Part shown: positions 39,764 through 48,159 of the stretch, piece by piece
Numbering within the stretch: the stretch's first letter is position 1
How the letters are laid out: every line of letters starts with the position of its first letter
Assembly: GCA_964467615.1 (NCBI GenBank)
Contig: CAYXRK010000001.1
Coordinates: 62,001-126,000 of the forward strand
Source of the DNA: CAYXRK01 sp964467615
GTDB lineage: Bacteria > Hydrogenedentota > Hydrogenedentia > Hydrogenedentales > GCA-2746185
Direction: 5' to 3'
Length of the DNA: 64,000 bases
Position numbers and translations under genes: made by a program
Notes under the pieces: model-generated
The model's input: only the letters and a program-made list of their open reading frames with translations
Told to the model about the DNA's origin: nothing
The model's database searches: none

Positions 39764-41860
39764 ATGCCGCGCATGATCGTGTATGCAGCCTTTGCGCTGC
39801 TTGCGAGTTGGCCGGTCTCCTTCGCTCAGGAACGGCCAGCGAGCGGAATCGGGGAAGCCGTTCGCCCGGTTGGGGGGGCCGGGGCGATTCCGCCGGGCTT
39901 CGTCGAGATCGAAGTGCAGGGCGCGGCGCCTTTCGAGAACGAGGCGAAGGACAATACGGACGGCGCGACTAGTCCGCTTGAGCGACCTGCTCCAGGCGTG
40001 CGGACAATCGAACTTGAGCACAAGATTGCCCAACTGTTCATCATTACGCTGAACGGACTCTACAATCCGAATAACGTCGAGCGCACGCTGTTGCGCGACT
40101 TTCCTCCGGGCGGCGTCATCATTCCCGCGATCGCGAGGCCGGTCCACGCGGTGGAGTATGTCCGCGCGTTGCGGGGAACGTGGATGGAGAAAGAGTACGG
40201 CGTGCCGATGCTTATCGGCGCGAACATCAACGTACTTACGCAGCATCGTTTGAATGCCGACACCGGGTTTGGAGAACTTCCGTCGTCGCTTTCGGTCGGC
40301 GCGGGATTTGCGGCGGAGGTCACTCGCGACTTGGGCCGCCTCATTGGCGGCGACATGGACGCGATGGGATTCAATTTTCACCTCGGCCCCGCGCTCGATC
40401 TTGCGCCGCGCTTGACCGGCGCCACCGGCACGACGCTTTGTCTCGGGAGCGATCCGGCGCTCACGGCGCAGGCGGCGAGGGCGCTGGTCGATGGCATCAC
40501 GGAACGCGGAATCGTTTGCGCGGTAACGGGTTTTCCGGGCGGGGGATATGACCGCATCGGCGATGGGCCGGCCGTGCTGACGACGCCGAAGTCGCTGGTG
40601 GCGTCGCGCGAACTGGCGCCGTACCGCGAGGCGATCGCCGCGGGCGCGCGAATCGTCCATGTGGGAAATACGCTCGTCCCGACGTTGGACGAATCAGGCG
40701 ATCCGGCCAGCCTGAGCACGGAGGTCATCGGCAATGTGCTGAGAGGGGTGATGGGGTTTGATGGGCTGGTTATCGCGGGCCCGATGGACGCCAAGGACAT
40801 CGCCGTGAAACACAAATTGACCGAAGCTGCTGTCCGTTCGTTGCGGGCGGGGGCGGACATGCTGTACTTCATGGGGTCCGCGGAACAGGCGGGGCGGGCC
40901 ATCGCGGGAGTCGCCGCGGTGGTGCGCGCGGGCAAGCTCGACGAAGCGGTCATCGACGCGGCATTCGAGCGCGTGAAGGCGTTCAAGGCCGAGGTCGAGT
41001 TGGCGGCGCGGCCGCTTCCAGAAGCCTCGCGCGCCGAGAAGATCGAGAGCGATCGCCAGCATGTTGACATACCGATCGAGGTGATTCGGCGATCGGTCAC
41101 GCTGGCGCAGAACCGCGGCGGGGTCCTTCCCTTGACGCGGGAGGCGAACATGCCGGTTGGCGTGACGGGCGTTGTGGGCGCGCAGGAACTTCGAGATGGA
41201 TTGACGAAGCACCTCAAGAACGTGGCGTATCAACCGATCGCGACAGCCAAGTACATTGGACGCGTGCAAGAATTCGAAATCAAACGCGTGACGAAATCGT
41301 TTGAGGGCGTGAACACCGTGGTGTGCGTATTCTCCGCCGAAACGGCGGTGCGCGAACAAGTGGAGTTGGTGCGGGGGATCCAGGCCCAGGGCAGCCGCGT
41401 TGTGGCCGTGCTTGTCGGGTATCCGAACGCACTGCAAAGTTTCGCTGCCGCGGATGCGATCGTTCTGGCGTATGACGACGCGGAGCGGATCGAACTTACC
41501 ATGCGGGCGGTGGCGGAGGTCCTCGTCGGGGATGCGCCCGTAGCCGTCTTGCCGGGCGTGCATGAGGTGAAGCGGGCCGTGAACGATCCGATGACGTTTT
41601 CGCTGAAGGACGTTGTCCGGTCGCCCTCGGGAATCCTGCCGGTAACAGTCGAGGGGGCGTGGGTGGCTGGATTCGGTCTGTCGTACGAGGGTCTGCCGAG
41701 CGTGGCGAAGGCGGCGTGGGACTTTGGAGACGGATCGAAGTCCAAAGACCACGATACGGCGCATGCTTACATCGCCGCGGGCCGGTATGCCGTGGCGCTC
41801 GAAGTAACGGACCGGCAAGGAAAAGTGTCGGCTGGGCAGTTTACGGTGGTGGTGGAGTAG
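39764..41860 (+). CDS. GH3-fold exported protein with PKD domain, catalytic residues missing
   Basis: A 698-residue exported protein with signal MPRMIVYAAFALLASWPVSF. Residues about 75-430 form a glycoside hydrolase family 3 barrel related to NagZ beta-N-acetylhexosaminidase (FHLGPALDLAPR, PPGGVIIPAIARP, SRELAPYREAIAAGARIVHV). The catalytic His loop, normally KHFPGHG, is VTGFPGGG (254-261). The nucleophile motif, normally (S/T)D in GxxxTD, is GLVIAGP (334-340), so both catalytic residues are lost. A second alpha/beta domain follows, and the C-terminus (about 620-698) is a PKD domain (AAWDFGDGSKSKDHDTAHAY). It probably binds a glycan without cutting it. The ATG at 39764 has GGAG upstream. Confidence 0.85.
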   Translation: MPRMIVYAAFALLASWPVSFAQERPASGIGEAVRPVGGAGAIPPGFVEIEVQGAAPFENEAKDNTDGATSPLERPAPGVRTIELEHKIAQLFIITLNGLYNPNNVERTLLRDFPPGGVIIPAIARPVHAVEYVRALRGTWMEKEYGVPMLIGANINVLTQHRLNADTGFGELPSSLSVGAGFAAEVTRDLGRLIGGDMDAMGFNFHLGPALDLAPRLTGATGTTLCLGSDPALTAQAARALVDGITERGIVCAVTGFPGGGYDRIGDGPAVLTTPKSLVASRELAPYREAIAAGARIVHVGNTLVPTLDESGDPASLSTEVIGNVLRGVMGFDGLVIAGPMDAKDIAVKHKLTEAAVRSLRAGADMLYFMGSAEQAGRAIAGVAAVVRAGKLDEAVIDAAFERVKAFKAEVELAARPLPEASRAEKIESDRQHVDIPIEVIRRSVTLAQNRGGVLPLTREANMPVGVTGVVGAQELRDGLTKHLKNVAYQPIATAKYIGRVQEFEIKRVTKSFEGVNTVVCVFSAETAVREQVELVRGIQAQGSRVVAVLVGYPNALQSFAAADAIVLAYDDAERIELTMRAVAEVLVGDAPVAVLPGVHEVKRAVNDPMTFSLKDVVRSPSGILPVTVEGAWVAGFGLSYEGLPSVAKAAWDFGDGSKSKDHDTAHAYIAAGRYAVALEVTDRQGKVSAGQFTVVVE

Positions 41861-41880
41861 TCCGACGGGAGGGTTTCACC

Positions 41881-42339
41881 ATGAGCGAATCGCGGACAGC
41901 GGCAGCGATATTCCGAGCATCAATGCATGGGCCCGCGTGGCATGGGCCCTCTTTGCTCGCATCACTGGCTAACGTCGACCACATTCGGGCGTCGGCGCGG
42001 CCGCTCAGCGATGCGCACTCGATATGGGAGATTGTGTTGCACGCGATCGCATGGCAGGCGTATACGCTAAACGTTCTGGACGGCGGGGACGCGACGGGTC
42101 TCGAAGGCGACGCGGACTGGCCGCCGGTGTTGTCCGCGGAACCGGAGGACTGGGCATCGACGCTTGAGCGTTTGCACACGACGGCCGATCGGCTTCAGGC
42201 AAGACTTGCAGATCTGCCCGACGCGCGGTTGGACACGATGATCCCAGGGCGTGACTTCGTATTTAAGGTGCTCGTCCACGGTATCGCGCACCACAACATT
42301 TACCACGCGGGCCAGATAAGTTTGTTGGCAAAATCCTGA
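41881..42339 (+). CDS. DinB-superfamily protein
   Basis: A 152-residue four-helix-bundle protein of the DinB/YfiT metal-binding type. The helical segments with SIWEIVLHAIAWQAYTLNVL and the C-terminal LVHGIAHHNIYHAGQISLL carry the metal-binding histidines. GGAGGG lies before the ATG at 41881, 20 bp after the GH3 gene stop, so it may be cotranscribed with it. Many members are bacillithiol- or mycothiol-dependent transferases; the reaction here is unknown. Confidence 0.85.
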   Translation: MSESRTAAAIFRASMHGPAWHGPSLLASLANVDHIRASARPLSDAHSIWEIVLHAIAWQAYTLNVLDGGDATGLEGDADWPPVLSAEPEDWASTLERLHTTADRLQARLADLPDARLDTMIPGRDFVFKVLVHGIAHHNIYHAGQISLLAKS

Positions 42340-42354
42340 CGAAGCGGTCCGCGC

Positions 42355-44286
42355 TCAGCGTGACGGCCCGCTGAATACGGCATGAAGGGTCGAAGTCTCG
42401 ACCGTCAACACGACCGGCAGGTTGACGGTGGTCTCCTTTCGCGCGACCACGTATCGAAAGCCCCAGCGTGCGCCGAGGCGTTTCCATTCCTCGGAACTCC
42501 GGCCAGCCCAAACGGCCTTCCAGTCGGGGCCTTGGCCGCCCGGGGGCCGTGTGAAGTCGATGCCGTAAATCTCCGTGTAGATTGCGTTCGTGGCGCCTCC
42601 GAGGGAAGGGCGGTATGAGCCGTAGAACCCGGTCGCCATATCGACCAAGACCGGGTGGCCGGTCTGTGCTTGCAGAAGAAGTTGATACGGAGCGGACAGG
42701 AGCATCGCGTCGGGCTCGCCGGAGGCGTTCAGGTACTCCGAGACGGCGTGTTCGAAACTACCGATGGGAAGTTGTTCGCGCGCGTTGGCCTGTTCGAGCA
42801 GAATTGCGCACGTGAGGACGCTCGCGAGGGAGGCGTTCATCCATCGAGTATTTCCGTGGTGGAGTCGCGGGTTGGTCCGTCCCTCTTCAAGTCGCGTGAC
42901 CACGTATGCAAAACAACCGCCAGCCGCGATCATTGCCGATCCAAATTGATGAAACGGCGCGAGCGCGATCGTTAAAGCCGAGATCGGAAGAACTCCCGTC
43001 ACGGTGGGGAGCCAGGCAATTCTCGATCCTGTCTGGCTTCGTTTGATCGGGGTGGCCGGATCCGAACGGGGCTTGGCTAGTGCGAACGCCACTGCGCCGA
43101 AAAGAAAAAATATCGCCCATTCGCCTGTCTCGAAATAGCGCGGGTACAGGTCGGGAGCGACGAACTCGATCGAGCGTGGCCCGACAAGCAACAACAGGAT
43201 GACTGCGGCCGGGACCATTCCCGCGAGCTTACCGGCGTCGCGGCGAAAACAGACGCCGACGAGCAGCGCGAGCAGGATCGGCGGCAGATGGTTGTAGAGG
43301 CGATACGGCAGCCAGCCTAAAACCAAGTAGGGCGTATTGGGACCTCGTATCATCTGAACGGCCATAGCGAAATAGACAACGGCGAGCACCGTCACCGCGT
43401 AGAACGCCAACATTGCGAGCCGGTCGTCCGTCGCGCCGCGCAAGGCAAACGCCACCAGTATCAATAGTCCGATGCACAGGATATGGCTGTTGCCCACGGG
43501 GATCGAACGGTGCATGTCGTGGCCCGAAATACGGCCAGACCAGTATGATGCGGAATCGCCCTGGGCCGCATAGGGGCCTTCCGCTAAAGGTCCGGCGGCG
43601 AAGGAACGTGTAACGGCGTAACACGTGACGCTGAGCGCCGCACCCACGAGAAACCAAACCGCAAGGCGGCGAAACGATGCGCTGTCTCTGCGCCACAGAA
43701 CGGTTGCGGCTTGCAGGGCCAGCAACACAAAGACCGTGGGCGCTTGGCCCAGGTGGACGGCGGGGAGGAGTCCGGTGAGGAACCCGCCTACGACAAAGCG
43801 GCGCGCCACGAGCAGTGCGACGCAAATGAGCGCGTAGCCCGTCCCGATGTGGCCGTTGGAAAACATTCCCGGCCAGACAAAAAGAGGATAGGAGGCGTCG
43901 AACGCGAGGTGGATACCAGCTAAGAATAGGAGCGCGGTTATGTGGCCCGCGATTGCGCGGCGGGCGATGACCGCGCCGAGGAGGAATTGGGGAACTGTTG
44001 AGGCGCAGATGAAGAGAAAGTTCCGAATCGCGCAGAGCACTACGGGCGAAGGGAAGAAATAGACAATGAGCGCGGACAGGTATATCTGCAAGTTGAACGC
44101 ACCGAGGGTATAGACCTTGAAGGGATGCCCGTCCGGGTACGGGACCTGCCCGGTCATCGTCTGGGCGAACTCGAAATTCTCGTCCCACTGCACGCCGCGA
44201 GCCAAGACGGCGACTGCGCTAAAGGCCGTCCACGCGAGGACACCCGGCCAAAGTCGTTCGCGATGCGTTGTAGGTTGATCAGGCAT
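42355..44286 (-). CDS. Large polytopic membrane protein, GT-C/YfhO-like
   Basis: A 643-residue protein with about 12 or more helices over residues 10-480 (for example LSALIVYFFPSPVVLCAIRN, TGYALICVALLVARRFVVGG) and a soluble C-terminal domain of about 150 residues. The first loop after helix 1 reads ARGVQWDENFEFAQTM; an acidic DE at that place is typical of GT-C glycosyltransferases that use lipid-linked sugars. The C-terminal LGARWGFRYVVARKE resembles YfhO-like proteins. The donor and acceptor cannot be read. It may glycosylate an exported product. Confidence 0.7.
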   Translation of the reverse strand: MPDQPTTHRERLWPGVLAWTAFSAVAVLARGVQWDENFEFAQTMTGQVPYPDGHPFKVYTLGAFNLQIYLSALIVYFFPSPVVLCAIRNFLFICASTVPQFLLGAVIARRAIAGHITALLFLAGIHLAFDASYPLFVWPGMFSNGHIGTGYALICVALLVARRFVVGGFLTGLLPAVHLGQAPTVFVLLALQAATVLWRRDSASFRRLAVWFLVGAALSVTCYAVTRSFAAGPLAEGPYAAQGDSASYWSGRISGHDMHRSIPVGNSHILCIGLLILVAFALRGATDDRLAMLAFYAVTVLAVVYFAMAVQMIRGPNTPYLVLGWLPYRLYNHLPPILLALLVGVCFRRDAGKLAGMVPAAVILLLLVGPRSIEFVAPDLYPRYFETGEWAIFFLFGAVAFALAKPRSDPATPIKRSQTGSRIAWLPTVTGVLPISALTIALAPFHQFGSAMIAAGGCFAYVVTRLEEGRTNPRLHHGNTRWMNASLASVLTCAILLEQANAREQLPIGSFEHAVSEYLNASGEPDAMLLSAPYQLLLQAQTGHPVLVDMATGFYGSYRPSLGGATNAIYTEIYGIDFTRPPGGQGPDWKAVWAGRSSEEWKRLGARWGFRYVVARKETTVNLPVVLTVETSTLHAVFSGPSR

Positions 44287-44499
44287 CAGGTTGGTTGCCG
44301 AGAATCCGGTGGTTCAGCAAGTTTGCACTAGGGTCCGACTACTACGGAACCGTTGCTCGACGATTGTACATTCGATGCGAGGACGAAAGAGTTACCTGTT
44401 GAAAACGTTCGCGTACCCGCAGGCAACACCGCGTGCTTTTCTAGATGGAAATGGGTACGATTCGAGTCCGAGCGTACCGGGACTTTGGAGACTTACGAA

Positions 44500-45645
44500 A
44501 TGCGACCGAACATGATTTCACGCGGCTTGTTTGCCTTTCTGTTAATTGCCGCGATTGCCGCAGGCCAAGAACGAAAACCGGCGAATATATTGCCGGCGGA
44601 TCGGGCCGGTATCTTGCTCATGGAAGGCCGGGAGCAATTGGAGCGGCCAGACCTTACCCTGGACTACATGGGTCTGAAGGACGGCGACACGGTGGCCGAT
44701 CTCGGCTGCGGCAACGGCTTTTACACGCTGAGGCTCGCGGGACGTCTCGCGCCGAGCGGTGTCGTGTACGCGACCGATATCCAGCAGGGCATGCTCGATC
44801 AGATGACCACGCGCGCAACCGAGGCGGGCGCGAAGAACATCAAGCCCGTGCTCGGCACGGCGACGGATCCAATGCTACCCGCCGGCAAGATCAACTGGGT
44901 GTTGATGGTGGACGTGTATCACGAGTTTTCGGATCCGAAGGCGATGCTCGCGAAGGTCCGCGAATGCCTTGCCCCGGAGGGCCGCGTCGCGCTGCTCGAA
45001 TTCCGGGCCGAGCAGGACCCGGCGGTGTTTCCGTTTCCGATTCCGCGCGAACACAAGATGACGGTCGAAGAAGTCATGAACGAGTGGACGGCGGCCGGAT
45101 TCGCGTTGGTGGAACGAAAAGAGTTTCTTCCCGCGCAACACCTTTTCGTGTTCAAGGCCGGAAGCGGGAACGTGTGGGACGCCTCGGTGCCCATCGAGTC
45201 GCTTGGTGTTGGCGCAGCGCCAAAGCTATCGACGTTTGGCGAACATGTGTACTTTGCTGGTCAGCCCGTTTCGGACGACCTGAAGCTACTCGCGGATCGG
45301 GGCGTGCGCACGATTCTGAATCTTCGGTCCCCGGAAGAAATGCAAAAAGTCGATTTCGACGAGGCCGCGCGCGCCAAGGAGTTGGGCATGGAATACATTA
45401 ATGTGCCTGTCGGCGCGGCGCCGCCCAACGAGGAAGCGCTCGAACAGATATTTAAGGTGCTGAACGGGGCCAGCCAAAAGCCCGTGCTCATGCACTGCGC
45501 GAGCTCGAACCGCGTCGGCGCGATGTGGGCGCTATTCCGGGGCAAACATCAGGGGCGTCCCGCCGATGCCGCGATTGCCGAGGGCAAGGCCGCGGGCTTG
45601 AGCAATCCAGCGCTCGAGACGACGGTGCGGGAGTTGCTCAAGTAG
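44500..45645 (+). CDS. Exported methyltransferase fused to DUF442/dual-specificity phosphatase domain
   Basis: A 381-residue protein with signal-like N-terminus MRPNMISRGLFAFLLIAAIA. Residues 35-220 are a class I SAM-methyltransferase fold (VADLGCGNGFYTLRL at 65-79, VVYATDIQQGMLDQM), and residues 245-381 a DUF442-type phosphatase domain with FAGQPVSDDLKLLADRGVRT and the P-loop HCASSNR (C333, R338). An ATG at 44500 follows GGAGA. A secreted methyltransferase is unusual, since SAM is cytosolic; the signal may be a membrane anchor, or the fold may bind another ligand. The partner gene at 47353 has the same layout without the phosphatase. Confidence 0.82.
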   Translation: MRPNMISRGLFAFLLIAAIAAGQERKPANILPADRAGILLMEGREQLERPDLTLDYMGLKDGDTVADLGCGNGFYTLRLAGRLAPSGVVYATDIQQGMLDQMTTRATEAGAKNIKPVLGTATDPMLPAGKINWVLMVDVYHEFSDPKAMLAKVRECLAPEGRVALLEFRAEQDPAVFPFPIPREHKMTVEEVMNEWTAAGFALVERKEFLPAQHLFVFKAGSGNVWDASVPIESLGVGAAPKLSTFGEHVYFAGQPVSDDLKLLADRGVRTILNLRSPEEMQKVDFDEAARAKELGMEYINVPVGAAPPNEEALEQIFKVLNGASQKPVLMHCASSNRVGAMWALFRGKHQGRPADAAIAEGKAAGLSNPALETTVRELLK

Positions 45646-45661
45646 TCTGCCGCCGCGATTC

Positions 45662-45877
45662 CTACGCATAGGTCAATCGGCCTCGAGGCTCGGGGATTGG
45701 GCGGCCCAATTCTCGCGCCGTTCGAATCCATTCGTCGATGACGACTTGCGCGTTGGCAACTGCTTCCGTGTAGGAAAGGCCGTCCGCCATGCACCCCGCG
45801 AGTTCAGGCACTTCAACCAGAAAACAGGAGTCTTCGTTAGACCAGTAAATGATCATTTCGTACCGGCCCTCCATCAT
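45662..45877 (-). CDS. HicB-like antitoxin, orphan
   Basis: A 71-residue protein with the HicB fold text EMIIYWSNEDSCFLVEVPEL followed by AGCMADGLSYTEAVANAQVV and IDEWIRTARELGRPIPEPRG. HicB normally neutralises the RNase HicA. No HicA-sized gene lies within 300 bp on either side, so it is solitary. GGAGG precedes a double ATG; 45877 is given, and 45874 is equally possible. It may act as a DNA-binding or regulatory remnant. Confidence 0.78.
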   Translation of the reverse strand: MMEGRYEMIIYWSNEDSCFLVEVPELAGCMADGLSYTEAVANAQVVIDEWIRTARELGRPIPEPRGRLTYA

Positions 45878-45995
45878 GAATCCTCCAGCGTAAGGTGATA
45901 CCGCAATATGATACCTCGAATCTGTTTGACTTGGCGTGGTGGCCGGCGCTTCCGTCATGCGCCCATCGCGCGCGAGCAAAGTACGAGTTCGCGTT

Positions 45996-47378
45996 TCAAC
46001 CGTGCCGCGTGGCGGTCCGACGCGATATGACGTAGAACAGCGCCCCGCCGACGGCGACCGTAGCCAGCGCGAGCGAAGATTCGACTGGTCTGCCTCGGAA
46101 GGCCCAGACCATGGTCCAGATGGTCACGGCGAGGAAGACGAGGGGCGTCGCGGGGTATCCCCATGCCCTGAAGGGGCGATTCGCATTTGGCTGGCGAAGG
46201 CGCAAGACGATCACGCACGATACCGCGAGGCAGGCGAAAAGACTCAACGTGAATCCCGCGTACTGTTGGATTTGGTCGATACGGCCCGAGACGATGATGA
46301 TGGACGTGGCGACGCCTTGAAGGACTAGGGCGGAACGGGGCGCGCCGGTCTTGGCGTCCGCGCGGGCGAGCCAGCCGAGCGGCGCGAAATCGCGGCCGAA
46401 GGCGTAGTACACACGCGGCCCGGCGATGGTCATGGCGGACGCCGACGCGAAAATCGAAAGGCAGAGAACGACGGTGACGGGCGCGGCGCCCGCCGGACCG
46501 AAAAGTTTTTCGGAGGCCACGAGGCCGACTTCGACCTTGCCGGCGAGTTCCTCGACGCTTGCGCCGTAGAAGTAAACGGCGTTGAGGCCAAGGTACAGCA
46601 GCACGACGAGGCCCGTGCCGAGGAGCAACGAACGGGGAAGGTCGCGTTGGGGTTCGCGCATTTCGGCGGCCATGTACGCGGCGGCGTTCCAACCGGAATA
46701 GCAGAAGGATACGAAGATGAGGGACGTGGCGAACGCGGTCAGTTTGTCGAGCGTAGAGAGTGTTTCGTAGGTAGGCGCAACGTGCGTGAGATTCGCCGTG
46801 GATCCCGCTCCTATGGCGAGGGCGGCAAGAATAATCGCGACGATGCCCGTCGCTTTGAACAACGTAATGAGATCGTTGAACCCGATTCCGCCGCGCATTC
46901 CGCGGAGGTGCACGATGACGAGCAGCCAGACGACGCCGATCGCGGCGAGATCGTCCAGGTGGAGAACTCCCAGGAGGAGAGGGTCATCTTGAAAGGCGGG
47001 GACGAAGTGACCGGCGTAGCGTATGAGACTCTTCGCAGCCGACGCGATGGGCGCGGAGAAACCGGCCGTGAGCGAAACGAACGCGCTCATGAACGCGAGC
47101 GCCCGGCCATAGGTCTCGCGTAGGTACACATACTCCGCGCCTGCCTCGGGCATCATCGCGCCGAGTTCGGCGAAGCACAGCGCCCCACACAATGCCAGCA
47201 CGCCCCCAACAATCCAAAGGAGAAGGATGTAGCCAGGGTGGCCGAGGTCTGCGGCCTGAAAACCCGTCGTCGTGAAGATGCCCGCGCCAATAATGTTGGC
47301 GACGACCAGCGCCGTCGCAGAACGCAGCCGAAGGTGGCGAAGGAGGCCCGCGCTACTTGGCGGGGGCAGGGGCATCAT
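45996..47378 (-). CDS. APC superfamily amino acid permease
   Basis: A 460-residue transporter with about 12 helices. The N-terminal VVANIIGAGIFTTTGF loop is the APC substrate-binding signature, and ALCFAELGAMMPEAGAEYVY follows in helix 3. SFCYSGWNAAAYMAAEMREP and the RVYYAFGRDFAPLGWLA segment also fit the LAT/APC type. It overlaps the methyltransferase gene at 47353 by 26 bp on the same strand. The substrate could be amino acids or polyamines; no regulation is visible. Confidence 0.9.
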   Translation of the reverse strand: MMPLPPPSSAGLLRHLRLRSATALVVANIIGAGIFTTTGFQAADLGHPGYILLLWIVGGVLALCGALCFAELGAMMPEAGAEYVYLRETYGRALAFMSAFVSLTAGFSAPIASAAKSLIRYAGHFVPAFQDDPLLLGVLHLDDLAAIGVVWLLVIVHLRGMRGGIGFNDLITLFKATGIVAIILAALAIGAGSTANLTHVAPTYETLSTLDKLTAFATSLIFVSFCYSGWNAAAYMAAEMREPQRDLPRSLLLGTGLVVLLYLGLNAVYFYGASVEELAGKVEVGLVASEKLFGPAGAAPVTVVLCLSIFASASAMTIAGPRVYYAFGRDFAPLGWLARADAKTGAPRSALVLQGVATSIIIVSGRIDQIQQYAGFTLSLFACLAVSCVIVLRLRQPNANRPFRAWGYPATPLVFLAVTIWTMVWAFRGRPVESSLALATVAVGGALFYVISRRTATRHG

Positions 47379-48066
47379 TTCGTTTCTTGAACGTGATGAC
47401 GTACTGCTCTTTCATTATGGGAAACTCTTTGACGAACTCGAAGCCGGAGTCCTTGATCTCATCCATCACCGTGCCCTTGCCGCAACGGACATGTTCGATG
47501 CTGAAAGGCGTGGTCACGCCGTTGATGCGCTCGAAGTCCACGATCATCAACGTGCCGCCGTCGCGCAGGGCCTGGTGTATCGAAGCGAGGGACTTGTACG
47601 GAAACTCGAAGTGGTGGTACACGTCGCAGACAAACGCGGCGTCGATGGAGTTGGGTCCAAGGTTCGTGGAATCCGCGGTGCACAGTAGGGTCTTTACGTT
47701 CGCGATGCCCTTTTCCGCTGCCGTCTTGTCGATGAGCGCGATAAATTCCTCGGCGATATCGACTGCGTATACCGTGCCTTTCGGTCCGACGCTCTCCGAG
47801 AACATGTAGGAGAAGAAGCCGGTGCCGGCCCCAATATCCGCGACGTCCATGCCTTTCTTGAGACCGAGCGCGCGGACGATTTCCTCTCGACTGTTGTAGA
47901 TCGCGCGGCCATCGCCCTCGAACATTTTGATGTAGCGTTGAACGTCTTCAATCTTCTCGAAAGTGGCGTTCACGCCGGGGCGAACGCTCTGTTCTTGCGC
48001 CCACGAAGCGCAAAGCCCGAGGGCCAATACTGCGAGCGCCTCGCGAGTTGTTCTGAGTCGATTCAT
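47353..48066 (-). CDS. Exported class I SAM-methyltransferase-fold protein
   Basis: A 237-residue protein whose N-terminus MNRLRTTREALAVLALGLCA SWAQEQ is a signal peptide. The methyltransferase core shows DVADIGAGTGFFSYMFSE, GTVYAVDIAEEFIALIDK and AAFVCDVYHHFEFPYKSLAS, the last like VLMVDVYHEF in the other exported methylase at 44500. The acceptor is unknown. It is transcribed with the amino acid permease (26-bp overlap), upstream of it. Confidence 0.85.
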   Translation of the reverse strand: MNRLRTTREALAVLALGLCASWAQEQSVRPGVNATFEKIEDVQRYIKMFEGDGRAIYNSREEIVRALGLKKGMDVADIGAGTGFFSYMFSESVGPKGTVYAVDIAEEFIALIDKTAAEKGIANVKTLLCTADSTNLGPNSIDAAFVCDVYHHFEFPYKSLASIHQALRDGGTLMIVDFERINGVTTPFSIEHVRCGKGTVMDEIKDSGFEFVKEFPIMKEQYVITFKKRNDAPAPAK

Positions 48067-48159
48067 TGTTCTCGGTCCCTATTTGATGGTTGAGTGTTGT
48101 GGGTCCGATGAACGCGAATCCCTCGCCGGCCCGATTCGTCTAGCGGTTGGCGTTTCCGA

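Noticed and set aside
39722..40660. 312-residue minus-strand frame
   Set aside because: Antisense to the GH3-fold gene; arginine-rich shadow translation.
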